This document shows positions 10,035 to 22,807 of a stretch of 40,484 nucleotides of DNA, piece after piece. Both the position numbers and the translations under genes were made by a program. Within the stretch, counting starts at the first letter, position 1; the number at the start of each line of letters is the position of its first letter. This DNA comes from Protostelium mycophagum (lineage: Eukaryota; Evosea; Variosea; Protosteliida; Protosteliaceae). The notes beneath the pieces are model-generated. The model had not been told where the DNA came from, did not search any database, and saw nothing but the letters and a program-made list of their open reading frames with translations. The DNA lies in contig MZNV01001959.1 in the NCBI GenBank assembly GCA_002081555.1, positions 1 to 40,484 on the forward strand. The letters run 5' to 3'.

Positions 10035-11414
10035 ATGACATCTACAACGGATTCTGACACGTCGGGAAAGATTTCAACACATCATTTGATCTTGCGGAAC
10101 GATATGGGGCTCACTGCGCTTCTTGAGGACCATGAGAATGAGGCGATCACTTCCTCATTAGCTGGCGAGCACGTATGTTTCGGATATTTTTCCACATTAT
10201 AATTTTAGAAGGTGGAAGCCAGCACTGTGGTAGAGTTATACCGTAGTTACGGTCAAAGTTGGAGTCTTGAATGCACTGGATGTGCTGTTTTGACCACTCA
10301 AGGCTCAGTATCATATCTAAAGATTGTGGACATCAATGTGAGACGTCAGATCTAAAAATGCAAGAGCTGATCTTTCGATCAGGAACAGAGTGTTCTATTT
10401 ACTCAAGAAATCTACAGAGAGTTCGCTTTCGAACCACTAACACCTTTCTTGAAATCATTTGAGACGGATGACTCTGTCGTTGGGCTGTCTTTCGCAGATG
10501 AAGCAGAAGGGGAATCATTTTCCCGTGCTGTGGAGAGCTCTCAACAGCCCACAACACCTCCTCACCATGCTCCTCCGGCCCCTAGCACAAGACCTCCCCC
10601 CAGGCCTATGCATTCTGCACCAGAAGTGCCTCAACACTCGGCACCCCCACCCACCTCTTCATTTCATGCACCTCCGGTGACCTCTCCCCCTCCTATCTCC
10701 CCTCCCGCTTCTCCCTCCCCTGTACAAACACATTCAAACGCGACGATACCGTCGCCAAAGGCGAAAGAGCCACCCAAAAAGACCAACATGAAGAAAAAGT
10801 TGTTCGGCTTCTTCAGCAAGCAGGAGGATGACATTGACAACTTGGCCATTTCTGAGCCTTCTGATTTCAGACACATGTCCTCTATTGGTTGGAACCCTGG
10901 AGAAGCCTCGGTGAGTTTATTTCTCAACAATCTTGCTGATTCCTGCAGTTTGAGATCAGAAACATTCCACCAGAATGGAGAAAACTCTTCCAAGCCGCAG
11001 GTATCACCAAGTCGGATTTAAAGAACAAGGACACTGCTGCCTTTGTGATGAACATCATCGACGAGAACGGAGGCGTCGGGTCTGCGCCCCCTCCCCCTCC
11101 TCCTCCCTCCGCTCCAGCACCCCCTCCCCCCCCTACAGCTGGCCCGAAGGTGACATTATTTTGAGACTTTAATTATCCTTTGTGCTTTTTCTGAAATAAT
11201 TTAGCCATCCAGTGGACCTGTTAGAGGTGATTTACTCTCTCAAATCCAAGGAGGTGCTGCTCTTAAATCTGTCGACAGAGAAGCAGAGAAGGCACCTCCA
11301 CCACCCGCCGCAGGGCTTGCAGACACTTTGGCCAGAGCCATGGAGTCGAGAAGAGCTGCCATCGGAAAAGCAGGGGAAGATGATGAAGAGGCTGATGAGT
11401 GGTCTGACGGCTAA
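10035..11414 (+). CDS. WASP-family actin nucleation-promoting factor
   Basis: Five exons code for about 401 residues with the full WASP order. The WH1 domain (residues about 10-140) has VVELYRSYGQSW, YLKIVDI and VLFTQEIYREF. A proline-rich stretch follows. The CRIB/GTPase-binding domain reads SEPSDFRHMSSIGWNPGEAS and then WRKLFQAAGITKSDL. A second polyproline stretch precedes the WH2 motif GDLLSQIQGGAALKSV, a central helix LADTLARAMESRRAAI and the acidic tail EDDEADEWSD, ending in the conserved Trp context. Family knowledge: Cdc42/Rac binding to CRIB releases the WH2-central-acidic segment, which activates Arp2/3; the proline-rich stretches bind profilin and SH3 proteins. Exons are about 10035-10172, 10209-10337, 10383-10910, 10949-11149 and 11205-11414. 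A Rac gene lies 6.4 kb away. All domains look intact. Confidence 0.95.
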
Positions 11415-11564
11415 GACAATAAATGTATCACTAATCAACCAATTCTTTTTTCTTGAATTGGACACGCAGAGCTCAAAGACTCACAAAACGTGGTCAGCCA
11501 GCTGTGACAAGAAAAATCGAAAAACAACTTTACAACGAGACAAACCGAAAGGACCAGCATTTAA

Positions 11565-11958
11565 ATGTTTACGGTAAGAGTGGTTGAAAACACGTTCATA
11601 ACCGTATCAGAAAATGTAGCCGTTGAACAAAAGACTGCTTGAGGAGGACGAGAACGAGATCATTCCATCGGAGGCCGAGACACGAGGTTCTAAACTTGTT
11701 TCCGTAATCAACCAGAAGTAGGTCTAACTGAGAAGAGGTAATTCTTCATCTCTCTTCAGAACGCTCTTGAGACCTTTTCATTACGCGCGCAAAACCAGTC
11801 GTAACGAGACGCCCGTACCTGCTGAAAACCGCTTGAGCTGTTTTTCTTCTTGTCAGGAGAAGTGGAGATCGGCACAGCCATCTAGAGCAGGGTTTATCTG
11901 TGGAAATCGACAGGATCCTTATCTCCATCAATACATTCAGCAGAACCTTACATGTTAA
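11565..11958 (+). CDS. Small orphan protein, 3 exons
   Basis: I do not recognise this product. The model joins ATG TTT ACG (11565-11573) to 11620-11717 and 11760-11958 through introns of 46 and 42 bases with normal GT-AG borders; the second holds TCTAAC. The total is 101 codons plus stop, in phase. The middle exon reads LNKRLLEEDENEIIPSEAET. The last exon is rich in Arg, Ser and Cys and ends in DPYLHQYIQQNLTC. The first exon being only three codons is a weakness. A different frame immediately upstream (11470-11573) is also open and looks protein-like but has no ATG, so the 5' end may be wrong. Confidence 0.4.
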
Positions 11959-12048
11959 GAACAGCAGACTCAGCCCTTTTTTACTTCATAAACACCGTTT
12001 CACCTTCAATATCATTGATTTTCGGCTGTATAACTGAACTTTCTTAAG

Positions 12049-12706
12049 ATGTCCACGGAAGAGACCAAGAACGATACCACCACTCAGGCGACTGAGCCCG
12101 AGACCAAGACCGAAGAAAAGGTTGAGGAGAAGCCAGCAGAGAACACCACCGAGGAAAATGCAGAGAAACCCTCTGAGGAAAAAACCGAAGAGAAGTCCGA
12201 AGAGAAGCCTGCTGAAGAGAAAACAACCGAGGAAAAGCCAGCAGAAGAGAAATCAGCTGAGGAGAAACCCGCTGACGAGAAACCCGCTGAGGAGAAACCA
12301 GCTGAGGAGAAGCCAGCAGAAGATAAACCTGCAGAGGAGAAACCTGCGGAAGAAAAGCCAGCACCAAAGAAAGCAGCCGCACCAAAGAAGAAGGCCGCAC
12401 CTCCCCCAGAAGAGGAGGAAGAAGAAGAGGAGGAGGAACCAGAGGAGGAAGACGATGAAGATGAGCCTGAAGATGAGTACCAAGACTCTGGAGATGACGC
12501 CGGTGACGATTTCGATGATGATGAGGACGAAGGTGAGCACAATTTACGGACAGTTGCGACAGTGTTAACATTCTGCAGAGGAGAGCCCCAAGCCCAAGAA
12601 GCGCAAGCAGCCAGCTCGTGCCCCACCCAAGAAGAACCCCAAGAGAGGCAAGACTGAGACAAAGACGAGGTCCAGCAGTGGTAGATCTTCATCCAGAAGA
12701 AAGTAA
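12049..12706 (+). CDS. Glu/Lys/Pro/Ala-repeat acidic protein with basic tail, possibly chromatin-associated
   Basis: There are two exons (12049-12532 and 12579-12706) and a 46-base intron. Residues about 20-110 are degenerate repeats of EEKPA or EKPAEEKPAEE. A short basic PAPKKAAAPKKKAAPPP link follows, then a strongly acidic block of about 50 residues made of Glu and Asp. The second exon is basic: SPKPKKRKQPARAPPKKNPK and then SSSGRSSSRRK. The KKRK cluster looks like a nuclear localisation signal. Charge segregation of this kind is common in histone chaperones, linker-histone-like and nucleolar proteins. No folded domain is visible, so I name no function. The whole protein is probably disordered. 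The repeat DNA gives long false open frames on the opposite strand. Confidence 0.75.
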
Positions 12707-13260
12707 AAGAAATAAATAATAACCAATCATCTCCCTCTTTTTCTTGCACTAAAAAACCCAGAATAATGAAAATTGGTTTTATTGTAACCAGTTTTATTGT
12801 CCTTGTGTGGTTGAAGAAAAATGTTTCAATTTGGACAGGGAGTGTTCTTTTTCTGGCTTTTTCTGAGTTCAGAATTTGGAGGACTACATGTGTGAACATT
12901 GGCTGGACAGCGGCACCCATCATGATGCATGCCCTGTGGTTGCAAAATAAATAAAGGTACAATAACCAAGGATTGTCAATAAATTTCTGCTTTGGGATCT
13001 TTTAATTATTCTGCACAAAAGTTTTTGGTGCTTCATAAAGAAAATCAAAGAGCACTTCAAGTTCCACAACTTTTTTGTTCTCTGAGATTCCAGAGAACTG
13101 AAAGAATATTGTACAACTGACTTGATTTATTTCAGTATGGTTCCTGATGTTGTGTTGTGACAACTGGAAAATGAGTTATCATTGCAGTGTTTCTTCGGAG
13201 GAAGCGTAAATTTACAGATGGCCTGACACCAATCAAAACGAAATCTCAATTATTTTTGTG
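12707..13260. other. AT-rich intergenic stretch
   Basis: This holds the 3' flank of the EKPA-repeat gene (AATAAA-like words from 12711) and the 5' flank of the next gene. An open frame at 12766-12954 has hydrophobic content but no intron, homology or start context. AAATAAATAAAG follows at about 12944-12956. I see nothing convincing here. Confidence 0.5.
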
Positions 13261-13778
13261 ATGAAGACAGAAGCAAATCACAAACACACAGAACGAACGA
13301 ACGAACCCACACGCAAGGTAAGTGAGCAGGTCTGAGGCCCTGAATAGCACCTCATGTCCTTCAGATGATTCCCTCCACAAGACTCGGAACGACCGTGACC
13401 ACCACAACTCCTGTGGTGAATATGGTCCCCGTTGTTCAACAGCCAACAGTCGTAGTCCAACCACAAACTTATTACGCCCAGCCGGTTGAGAGGGTAGTGC
13501 AGCCCGTTTTGGTTCAACAGCCCACAATCATCAGCCACCCCCTCGTCCAGAGAGTTGTGGCACAACCAACCACGGTCAGCCAACCCATTGTACAGAGAGT
13601 TGTGACACAACCAACAGTGGTACCCCAGCCTGTGCTCCAGAGAGTTATCACTCAGCCCGTTATGGTTCAACAGCCCGTTTTGGTTCAACAGCCAGTCATG
13701 GTTAAACCCGCGATGATCCAGCCGACAATCGTGCAACAGCAAGTTCAGAGCTCGGTTGCATTTGTCAGACCCATGTAA
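13261..13778 (+). CDS. Val/Gln/Pro-rich repeat protein
   Basis: The protein is built almost entirely of short repeats around QP-hydrophobic-V-QRVV: VERVVQPVLVQQP, HPLVQRVVAQPTTV, QPIVQRVVTQP, QPVLQRVITQP and VMVQQPVLVQQPVMV. The period is about 16 residues, with Gln-Pro pairs separated by Val-rich strands. An ATG at 13261 starts a 19-codon exon that joins in phase, across a 47-base intron (13318-13364), to an ATG at 13365. Either ATG could be the true start, and the exon may be 5' UTR. No signal peptide is seen. Val/Pro/Gln strand repeats recall the general style of cytoskeletal and pellicle proteins (articulin/alveolin class), but the residue pattern does not match them, so I make no assignment. 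The stop lies 21 bases from that of the convergent SETD9-like gene. Confidence 0.55.
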
Positions 13779-13799
13779 ATAGATATAAATGCACATTGC

Positions 13800-15683
13800 T
13801 CATGCTTTATTTTCCTCTTCTTTGATCTCTTTCTTGTTATCTTCCTGCATAACGTCAGCATGATGTTCTCATGTGGACACTCACTTTTCCCGCCTTTTTC
13901 CATCTTTCCGTAGCTTCGTTGATGTCAACATGACTGTACCAATCTGGTACTTTGAATTTCGGGTTGTATCTGTAGTTCAAAAACAGCTGTCCATTTCAGA
14001 AATAGAAGACACCAAAAATAGGTACCTCTTCATCGCAGATATGACGGTTTGCCACTAATAAAACTGAAGGTCTTCCGTCACCCAGCGAAGTCAGCTGCAA
14101 AATTCAACTCTTCTTCGAGAGAATACTCCTGATGTTACCTCTCTAATAATTGTGTTTTTTCCAATGATCGGATTCGGCACGAAGTTTAACTCTGCTGGTA
14201 AGAGAGCATTCTGTTGCCCAGGTTTCGCAAAGTTGTACGTCATCTGGATGAGATTTGGGTCGCCCCCAGGGGGTGGGTGGTTCACATAGTTCCCAATGGC
14301 AAACGGGTTACGGTAACTATGGCGTTCAGCGTGACAGAATTTACAAGGGAAGAGGATTGGAGTAATTTCGGCAGTGGGATATGATATGATAATATGATAT
14401 AGATGCTTACGGTTCTAGACCCGTGAAAGACTCTTCTTCACCAAATCCTGCCAGTGTATTGAGCGACGAAATTCGGTGCTTCTCGTGTGAAACACTAGAA
14501 TTTTCAATATCTTTAGGAAGTTCTGGAAAACTCACGAGCCGTAATCCCTTCCGTCTACAGCGATGTTATCTGTTCTACAAATAATGTATTCATTCTTCAA
14601 TGCAACCTAACATCTCATCATCATCATGTTCCTCTTCCATATTAAAAATAAGTTGGACCAACACAAAATGACCGAAAGAAATTATATAGAAGATCACCTC
14701 ATCTGTTAATTCACCAGGCCAATATAAAGTTCCAGGGTATATACACACCACTGTTCCTGGAATGCATCTCCCCTCTAAAAATACTCCTGAAGAAATTGGC
14801 ACGTTGTAGACGAAGAAAACATGAGGATATGGCATGACGGTACTTTACGAGAATTTAAACACGAAGAATTTTTTTATGTTTCTTATGATGGACTCACCAT
14901 ATCCTGAGTCAGGGTGGTCAACCCTCGATTTACGTATCTGCAGCGTAAATCCGGCGGGATGTGTTATTTTTGTTCCTGAACATGTTATTCATACAAGAAA
15001 TGAATATTTCGAGAGGAATATTTAATTATATGAAATAAGAAGGTAAAGTTGTAGACTCCTTAAAACAAACCCTCTTGGTACACCTCTTCTTCCATTTTTT
15101 TTGTTACCATCTCTTTGGCTGTTTTTGATAGATCTGAATCAATCATCGGCCGAAAATTATTGATATACTGTATCATATGATACGAAGATAACTTGTACAC
15201 TCACGGACTTACATTTGAATTGTGAGATGCTCTCCTCTTTCACATTCGGAGGATAAGGTGATTTCCCTCTTGGGTTTTCTTTCAAAAAATGTTTGAACAT
15301 GCTTTGTATTTGTCTCGTCGCTGAATCATGTTGAAATTGTTTCTGATGTCGATCATCATTCAGTTTTATAATTACTGTATAAATAAATCATCAAACCTGA
15401 GAAAGGAACTTGAGTTTTGTGAAATCGTCCCACTCTTTTTCTTCATCCCAAGGATCCTAATATCAAGTAAACAGGTGATTACGAAGATGGAGAACCTCCT
15501 CAAACTAACCTGGTCTCCCTCGAATCTAAAACTCTTCTGCGACATAGCAGGAAGAAATTGCTTGTGTGATTCGTAATATCTCATGGACCATGCGATCCTG
15601 CCTACATCCACATGACTCTGTTGGTGACCGAGAGGTTTGATAGAGTTTACAATCCTGTTGGCCAACCTCGATAGCAGCGCCAT
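13800..15683 (-). CDS. SETD9-like SET-domain protein
   Basis: About ten short exons read from the ATG at 15683. The N terminus (RIAWSMRYYESHKQFLPAMS) resembles the SETD9 opening. A helical section with QIQSMFKHFLKENPRGKSPY follows. The SET domain has GVFLEGRCIPGTVVCIYPGT (compare GVFVTKG and MYPGT in SETD9), EYIICRTDNIAVDGRDYG (compare the LDGVLIDGND element), and the SET signature NPFAIGNYVNHPPPGGDPN, with VNH in place of the usual NHS. It ends with EELFLNYRYNPKFKVPDWY, whose E-L-F-NY closes the domain. Family knowledge: SET proteins transfer methyl groups from S-adenosylmethionine to lysine; the substrate of SETD9 is not well established. The gene ends in a Lys/Glu-rich tail. It lies 96 bases downstream of the RuvB-like 2 gene on the same strand. 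Confidence 0.85.
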
Positions 15684-15779
15684 GTTGATGTGATCGTGAT
15701 CACATTCTCCAAACCGTTGTAGATCTCTCTTTCTTTCGAAAAATAAAGAGAAAGAGATGGACAGAAACATTTATTGCCA

Positions 15780-17660
<1,881 letters not shown>

Positions 17661-17844
17661 TCAAAATTAAGAATGATGTGATAATCAAAGAGATCACTGC
17701 AGTTGTAAAGATATTTGATTACGCATGAAAGGACAATAAATCAACAGAAAATCACCACACAAAGCTTGCTTCTATTCTTGTCTCGGTTCTCAATCTCTCT
17801 ATTTGTAAAATCTATATATCTTCATGTTTTTAATATTTTATTGT

Positions 17845-18753
17845 CTACATCACAATGCAGTCCTTCTTTTCCTTTTCCTTGCTCTTGGTTGGTGTGGCGG
17901 CCGGCTTCTTTTTGAAGATAACCAATTTGATTGCCTCATCAAATACTTGCTTCAAACCTTGATGTTGATCAGTAATCCGTATATGGAATGTATGTCTCAC
18001 CCTTTTGTGTCAAAGCAGAGCACTCCATGTATCCTTCGGCGCCGATCTCTCTGGCCATTTCTTCTCCTTGATGTTGTGTGATGGGCTTCTGGCCGGCTTC
18101 GGCGAGCTGTCTGAGTCACATAACATAATCTACATCATCGATCACACTCACTCTGGCTAGAGTCTCTTTGTCCTCTCGCAGATCAGTTTTCGTGCCAATC
18201 AGCATTATTCTGGATGTTGGGCAATGATGATGGACTTCAGGATACCACTGTACAAGTTAACGTTGAATCTTCGACAAAATGATTGAAGGACTGTACCTTG
18301 GATTTGACATTAAGAAAAGAGGCGGGATTGACAAGAGAGAAACAAATGAGGAACATATCAGTTGATGGGTACGACAGAGGTCGCAAGCGCTAAGTGGTTT
18401 AGAGAAAGAGAATGGGCTTTAAACTCACGTCATAATCCTCTTGTCCTGCTGTATCCCACAAACCGAGAGAAACAGTCTTCCCATCTACCATCACGTTTGC
18501 AGAGTAGTTATCAAACTAAACCATTTAGATTCCTCCCCGACTTCAAGTCCACCACTTACCACTGTAGGAACATACCTGACAGAATTAATCATTCATTTTT
18601 ACGATTGTGTAAGACTTACTCTTCTGGAAAACTGTTTGTTGTATAAGCGATTAAAAGGCAGGTCTTTCCTGTTGACTATTAGATAATTATTGCCATAGAA
18701 GTTTTACCAATTGCACCATCCCCAACAGCTACTAATTTAACTGTCTGAATCAT
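17845..18753 (-). CDS. Rac-type Rho GTPase
   Basis: The chain begins [19 protein letters not shown], so the P loop (GDGAIGKT) is split by a short intron. It continues through [18 protein letters not shown] (switch I), [13 protein letters not shown] (switch II), [20 protein letters not shown], the nucleotide-binding GTKTDLRED and ECSALTQKG. Before the C terminus come [16 protein letters not shown], a Lys-rich stretch and the CAAX box CIVM. The TQKG form of the ECSALTQ motif and the insert-region sequence are Rac-like rather than Cdc42- or RhoA-like. The terminal Met in the CAAX box would favour farnesylation by the general rule. Family knowledge: GTP-bound Rac drives actin polymerisation through WAVE and WASP-type effectors. 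A WASP gene with an intact CRIB domain is in this window. Seven exons; start ATG at 18753, stop TAG at 17845-17847. Confidence 0.95.
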
Positions 18754-19442
18754 ATCTCCCTCTGCATTGGTCAACAACGTTCTTTCGGATGTATGAAGAG
18801 ATTTCTTGATTGATTTCGAGAGCAGACAACAAAGAAGAAGAATAGTGAGTCATTCACTTGACAGACAAAGATCGGCTGCAGCGGGATTATGATGGTGCCG
18901 GTGTTGGCTGATGTCCCGACAGAAAATGGTCGATCTGCTTGCGGTTACAATCGGCCAAATTCTTGGCAAAAGGCGAAAAAAAACGTTGAAACATCTTTGC
19001 CTAATCGTGCTTGCTTCATCAGCCCAGTGCTCAGAGGAGTGCAGAATTGGTGAAGGGCAATCTCAGGGGAGATTTTTGTGCATTTAATTCTTCCTGTCAT
19101 GGCAGCCGATCTGCCATGAGAGACACCTGTTTTGAGAACCAAAGAAGCCTTCGTGAACGACAGTCTTTATACAACAGCTTATATCATAACGTCATCTTGA
19201 GAACTATTGAATATTGTACTGCTGAGAATATTGACTTTAATATAGATGAATTAAAAAATCGTTAATTTCACAAATAAAGTAACAGGAAATCAATCTCCAG
19301 AATGGAGTGAGTAATGAATTGCAGCAAGCAATGACTTTGGTGTGTCAGATGAAGGAGGATGACAGGTGTTCATGTGGTGGACTAAAATTAGATTTTTTAG
19401 TTTCTTTGCTCGAAAAAAATTGGCACATGTTCCTCGAGATTG
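18754..19442. other. Intergenic region between divergent Rac and androglobin genes
   Basis: This 689-base gap presumably contains both promoters. It holds one possible small reading frame, 19116-19265 (+), 49 codons from an ATG, with a plausible helical composition (SLRERQSLYNSLYHNVILRT). A second ATG frame lies at 18911-19090 (+). I could not link the two with an in-phase intron, and neither shows homology. I annotate no gene here. Confidence 0.4.
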
Positions 19443-22400
19443 ATGTCTAAATACCCAGAGTGGAGTGATATTAGCATTGCCGCAGAGAAATGGCCACACA
19501 AGATTTGTTTTGAGGATCCTGATGCCGCCATCGTATTTGGGAGGTGATCACGACTTAGTCTGAAGAGGAGTTGATCTGATCGAAGCAGCGACGTCCAATC
19601 AAAGATAGACTCGATGAAGAGGCCTATCGAATTGATTGTTCAAAAAGGCATCATAGTCGAAGATCCTGACTCCAAAAAAGTATGAATCAAGCTCACATTC
19701 TGTGATCTATCTGAACGATCAAGCTGGACCGACAGAGTTTTGAGTGGAAGGCAGAGGCAAGCGATTGGACCAAAGTTTTGGTTTCTACCTTCTTGATGGT
19801 GTGGGAGCATCGCGAAAAGTTGAGACCAGAACATTTGTTGTGGAATTTAGTGTGGCCAAAGACAAAAGATGGAAGACCAATGTACAGTTCTGGAGGTAAC
19901 AACTCATAGTTTTCACTCATATCACTGGCTCTGTGCCTCTTTGTTTCTCTTGTCACAATCTGTTAGTCGATCGATGAGTCATTTAATGCAACTTCGCTGC
20001 CTTAAAAATTCTGTAGATATTTAAATTTTGTATTTTTACAGACATTTCACTCAGGAAAATACATTGTGAAGCTGTACTTCCACGGATGCTTTCATAAAGT
20101 CCAAATCGATGACCGCATGCCCTTCATCAGACCTCACGCTGAGCCTGAATCTGGTGATATTATCGTAGAAACAATCCCTCCCGAAGGGGCGCCGACCACT
20201 TGGGAACATTGTTTATTACCACAGAGCAAAATGAAAATCGAGTTGTGGCCACTCATCCTTTCTAAAGCCTTACTGAAGGCTCTGAATATGTACGAATTAT
20301 AATCTTCGAAACCACAATAATGTCAGATATCTACAACTTTTACACGAAAAATGATATGGAACTGTGTTCTGCAAAGATGCGTGTATTAAAGATATCAAGG
20401 GTGGGTGTGACACAATGCAATCCTACAATTCTACTACATATGTTGACATCGTTTTACCCTCAACAACACCCGGAGAAGCCACTGCACATCCCAAGTAAGA
20501 ATATGATATCGTAATTTTGGTTGAATCTTCTTCACAGCCTTGGACTCGAGGTCAATTGTGTCCTTGAGAGCATACAAAAGAGGTGAAGAAATTTCTTCGC
20601 AGCACAATTTCTGGAGAGACATCGACCCGGGTTATGTTTACCCTGTTGTTGCCAGCTCAGAATCTTCAGAAGGATGTATCTTCTTAAAGGCCAGAAATCC
20701 TACACCAGGAATCATCAAGTACAGTGTTCATCACCTTATGGATATACCAACGTATTTCAGACCCGACAGAAAAGCCAGTTTAGAGTCTTGGCTTAAGCAG
20801 CATCCGGCTCAAGCCGCTGAAATAGAGACAAAACTCAGCCTCACGTTCGAAGAACGAAATCGTGGAGATTTTGCGATCATCGATTACCCAGGGGAAGATG
20901 GAGGGGATCTCTCGTGGTATCTAAATTTAGAACAGTATCCCTTCCGAGAATCGATGCTCCAATCACAAGAGAGCTCCTATCTATGTGATTTCCAAACTTG
21001 TCAAAATATATCTGACATATTATAGACGTTAATGCAGACGTGGAAACCGAAATTTTGGTGTGCCTTTCCGTTGAGATTACGCCAGATAATGTGAGCCCGT
21101 GTTATTATCCATCATGTTTTCTGTGGAGGAGAGCCTTCGCAGTGGAATCGCATTCAAGATTATAGACAATAGAGACGGATCAGAGGAGGAGATTAACAAT
21201 AATGAGAATACGCCACATGTGTACGAACCAAATGAGGTGAATATTCCACGGTGTTTCGATTGTCAATCTATATTTTATATTAGCACCAAAATACTGAATA
21301 GAACAGTCTGTTGGTTATACCCTTGTGGCTGATTGTAAAATGAATAAGAAGATTCTGGCGGGGAAATGGAGGACAAGGTTGATCAGCGACGTCAACCACC
21401 GCATCTTAAATACGAATGGAAAAGCACCTTTCGATTTAGTTTCTGAAAGCACGAAGAACGTTCAAGAATTCTCTGGCACCTACATGCCAAATAAATATTT
21501 CCAACTCTTCAGAAAGACAATCAAGGTGAGTTGGAGAGATTGAAGGGAATGCTGAGCCAAAAAGGTGGCAGAAAGATGTCAAGCTGCTGTACAAGCTGTT
21601 GTAGATGGAACGCCAGTGCGACTGGAAGTATTTGAGAATGGAGAACGCATGATGGATATGCCAGGCAGAGGGGGAAGTACGATATCTTCGCTCGTTCTGC
21701 AAGCGACCAGCAAGAAGGAAAAGGTGATTCATTTATTTGGACATGAACATTGATTTTCGCTGACATTATAGTGGCATTATATTATTCAAGGAACAATAGA
21801 TCCTAAATACAATTATGGCGCCGAGCCCCAGACTAGGCCGGTCAGTAGTCACAGCTCAGACGACAAGGTATATAGTTAACTATATATAATGGTATGCTCA
21901 CCGGATAGGTACAATGGAGACTTAAAATTGTCTCCTCAGTCTTGTTGAGCATAAAGAATGATACGGAGAAAGAAGACCAGCAGACTGCTATTAAAGCTTC
22001 TTGGGAGGCGGGTCAACCTGGACGAGCGGCCAAAGCTAAGAAGGTCAATATCTATGGTCATAAACTGTTAACATCATTCAGTCACGAGAGAAATATTTAG
22101 CAAGTAAGGTGGCTGGATTGATCGAAACACCGTGTCAGATATCAACGTTGGACGATTTCGCCGTCATAGAGGAGAAGAGGCGAATGCACAGAGAGGAGTT
22201 TGAAATATTTAAAAAAGTAACACAGAAGAAGAGGGATGAAGAAAAGGTGGAACTCAGAGTCGGTGGTTATAAAAGCGCAACTAACGCAAATAGGCCAAAA
22301 GTGAGGAGGTGAAGCTAGCATTGCGCATCCAACTTGAAGCAAGACGCAAGTTTTTCGCAGATCTTCAGGCTGAAGAGGCAAAAAGAAGAGAAGAATATAA

Positions 22401-22564
22401 TTATCGATTTTTCCCGCCACTCACCCCAGCAGAGGAGGTTAGTACAAACTCGACTTGCTTCACCCTCTTTAACATTTTTACAGCAGGTTGTCAAAACCGA
22501 GCCCAAACCGACAAAAAAGAAGCGACAGACACAGGCAGCAACTACATCAATAACCACAGAATAA
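19443..22564 (+). CDS. ADGB: Androglobin-like protein with calpain-like domain, no visible globin
   Basis: The ATG at 19443 gives MSKYPEWSDISIAAEKW and FEDPDAAIVFG, matching the androglobin start (PEW-AD--AEKW, F-DP-G-I). Next come KRPIELIVQK and LRPEHLLWNLVWP, then the calpain-like segment GKYIVKLYFHGCFHKVQIDD, its DDRMPF, and the ELWPLILSKALLKAL block (compare ELWPMLLSKAI in vertebrate androglobin). The C-terminal third is also conserved: LEVFENGERMMDMPGRGGST, WHYIIQGTIDP, QWRLKIV and IKASWEAGQPGRAAKAKKSR. Then follows a coiled, Lys/Glu-rich tail ending in KKKRQ and TTSITTE. The total is roughly 800 residues, against more than 1,600 in vertebrates. The circularly permuted globin and IQ motif, expected in the middle, are not seen. 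Androglobin is associated with ciliated cells and sperm. Around 14 exons. The intron-rich middle (20.5-21.8 kb) is the least certain part. Confidence 0.88.
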
Positions 22565-22807
22565 ATCATTGTACACTTCCACTTGGTATTTTGCCCCAAG
22601 AAATGTGGTTAATTAACACGACATTCACGGTATGTAACCGTGAGTTGTGCTGGAAAAAACCGCCCAAATTCTCGATTTTGACAAAAGAGATTTGCTGAAG
22701 AACTCCTTTTCCTGTTTTTGACATCACCGCGACGTTGGACATCAAACGAATTTGTCAAGAAGTCTACAAACTCAAACAACACCACGTCGGCAGATCCAAA
22801 CAACACG

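Noticed and set aside
12766-12954. Hydrophobic 62-codon plus frame after the EKPA-repeat gene
   Set aside because: No homology, no intron, AT-rich UTR-like composition, and it lies where the 3' UTR is expected.
12084-12962. Long minus-strand Ser/Ala/Phe-rich open frame across 12.1-12.9 kb
   Set aside because: It is the antisense of the GAG/GAA-rich EKPA repeats, which naturally lack stops on the other strand.
13278-13796. Minus-strand Asn/His/Leu/Gly-rich frame opposite the Val/Gln/Pro protein
   Set aside because: It mirrors the repeat structure of the plus-strand gene. The plus frame has the better start, intron and stop.
18911-19265. Two short plus-strand frames in the Rac/androglobin gap as a small gene
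   Set aside because: No in-phase intron joins them and no family match is visible. Kept only as a note in the intergenic entry.
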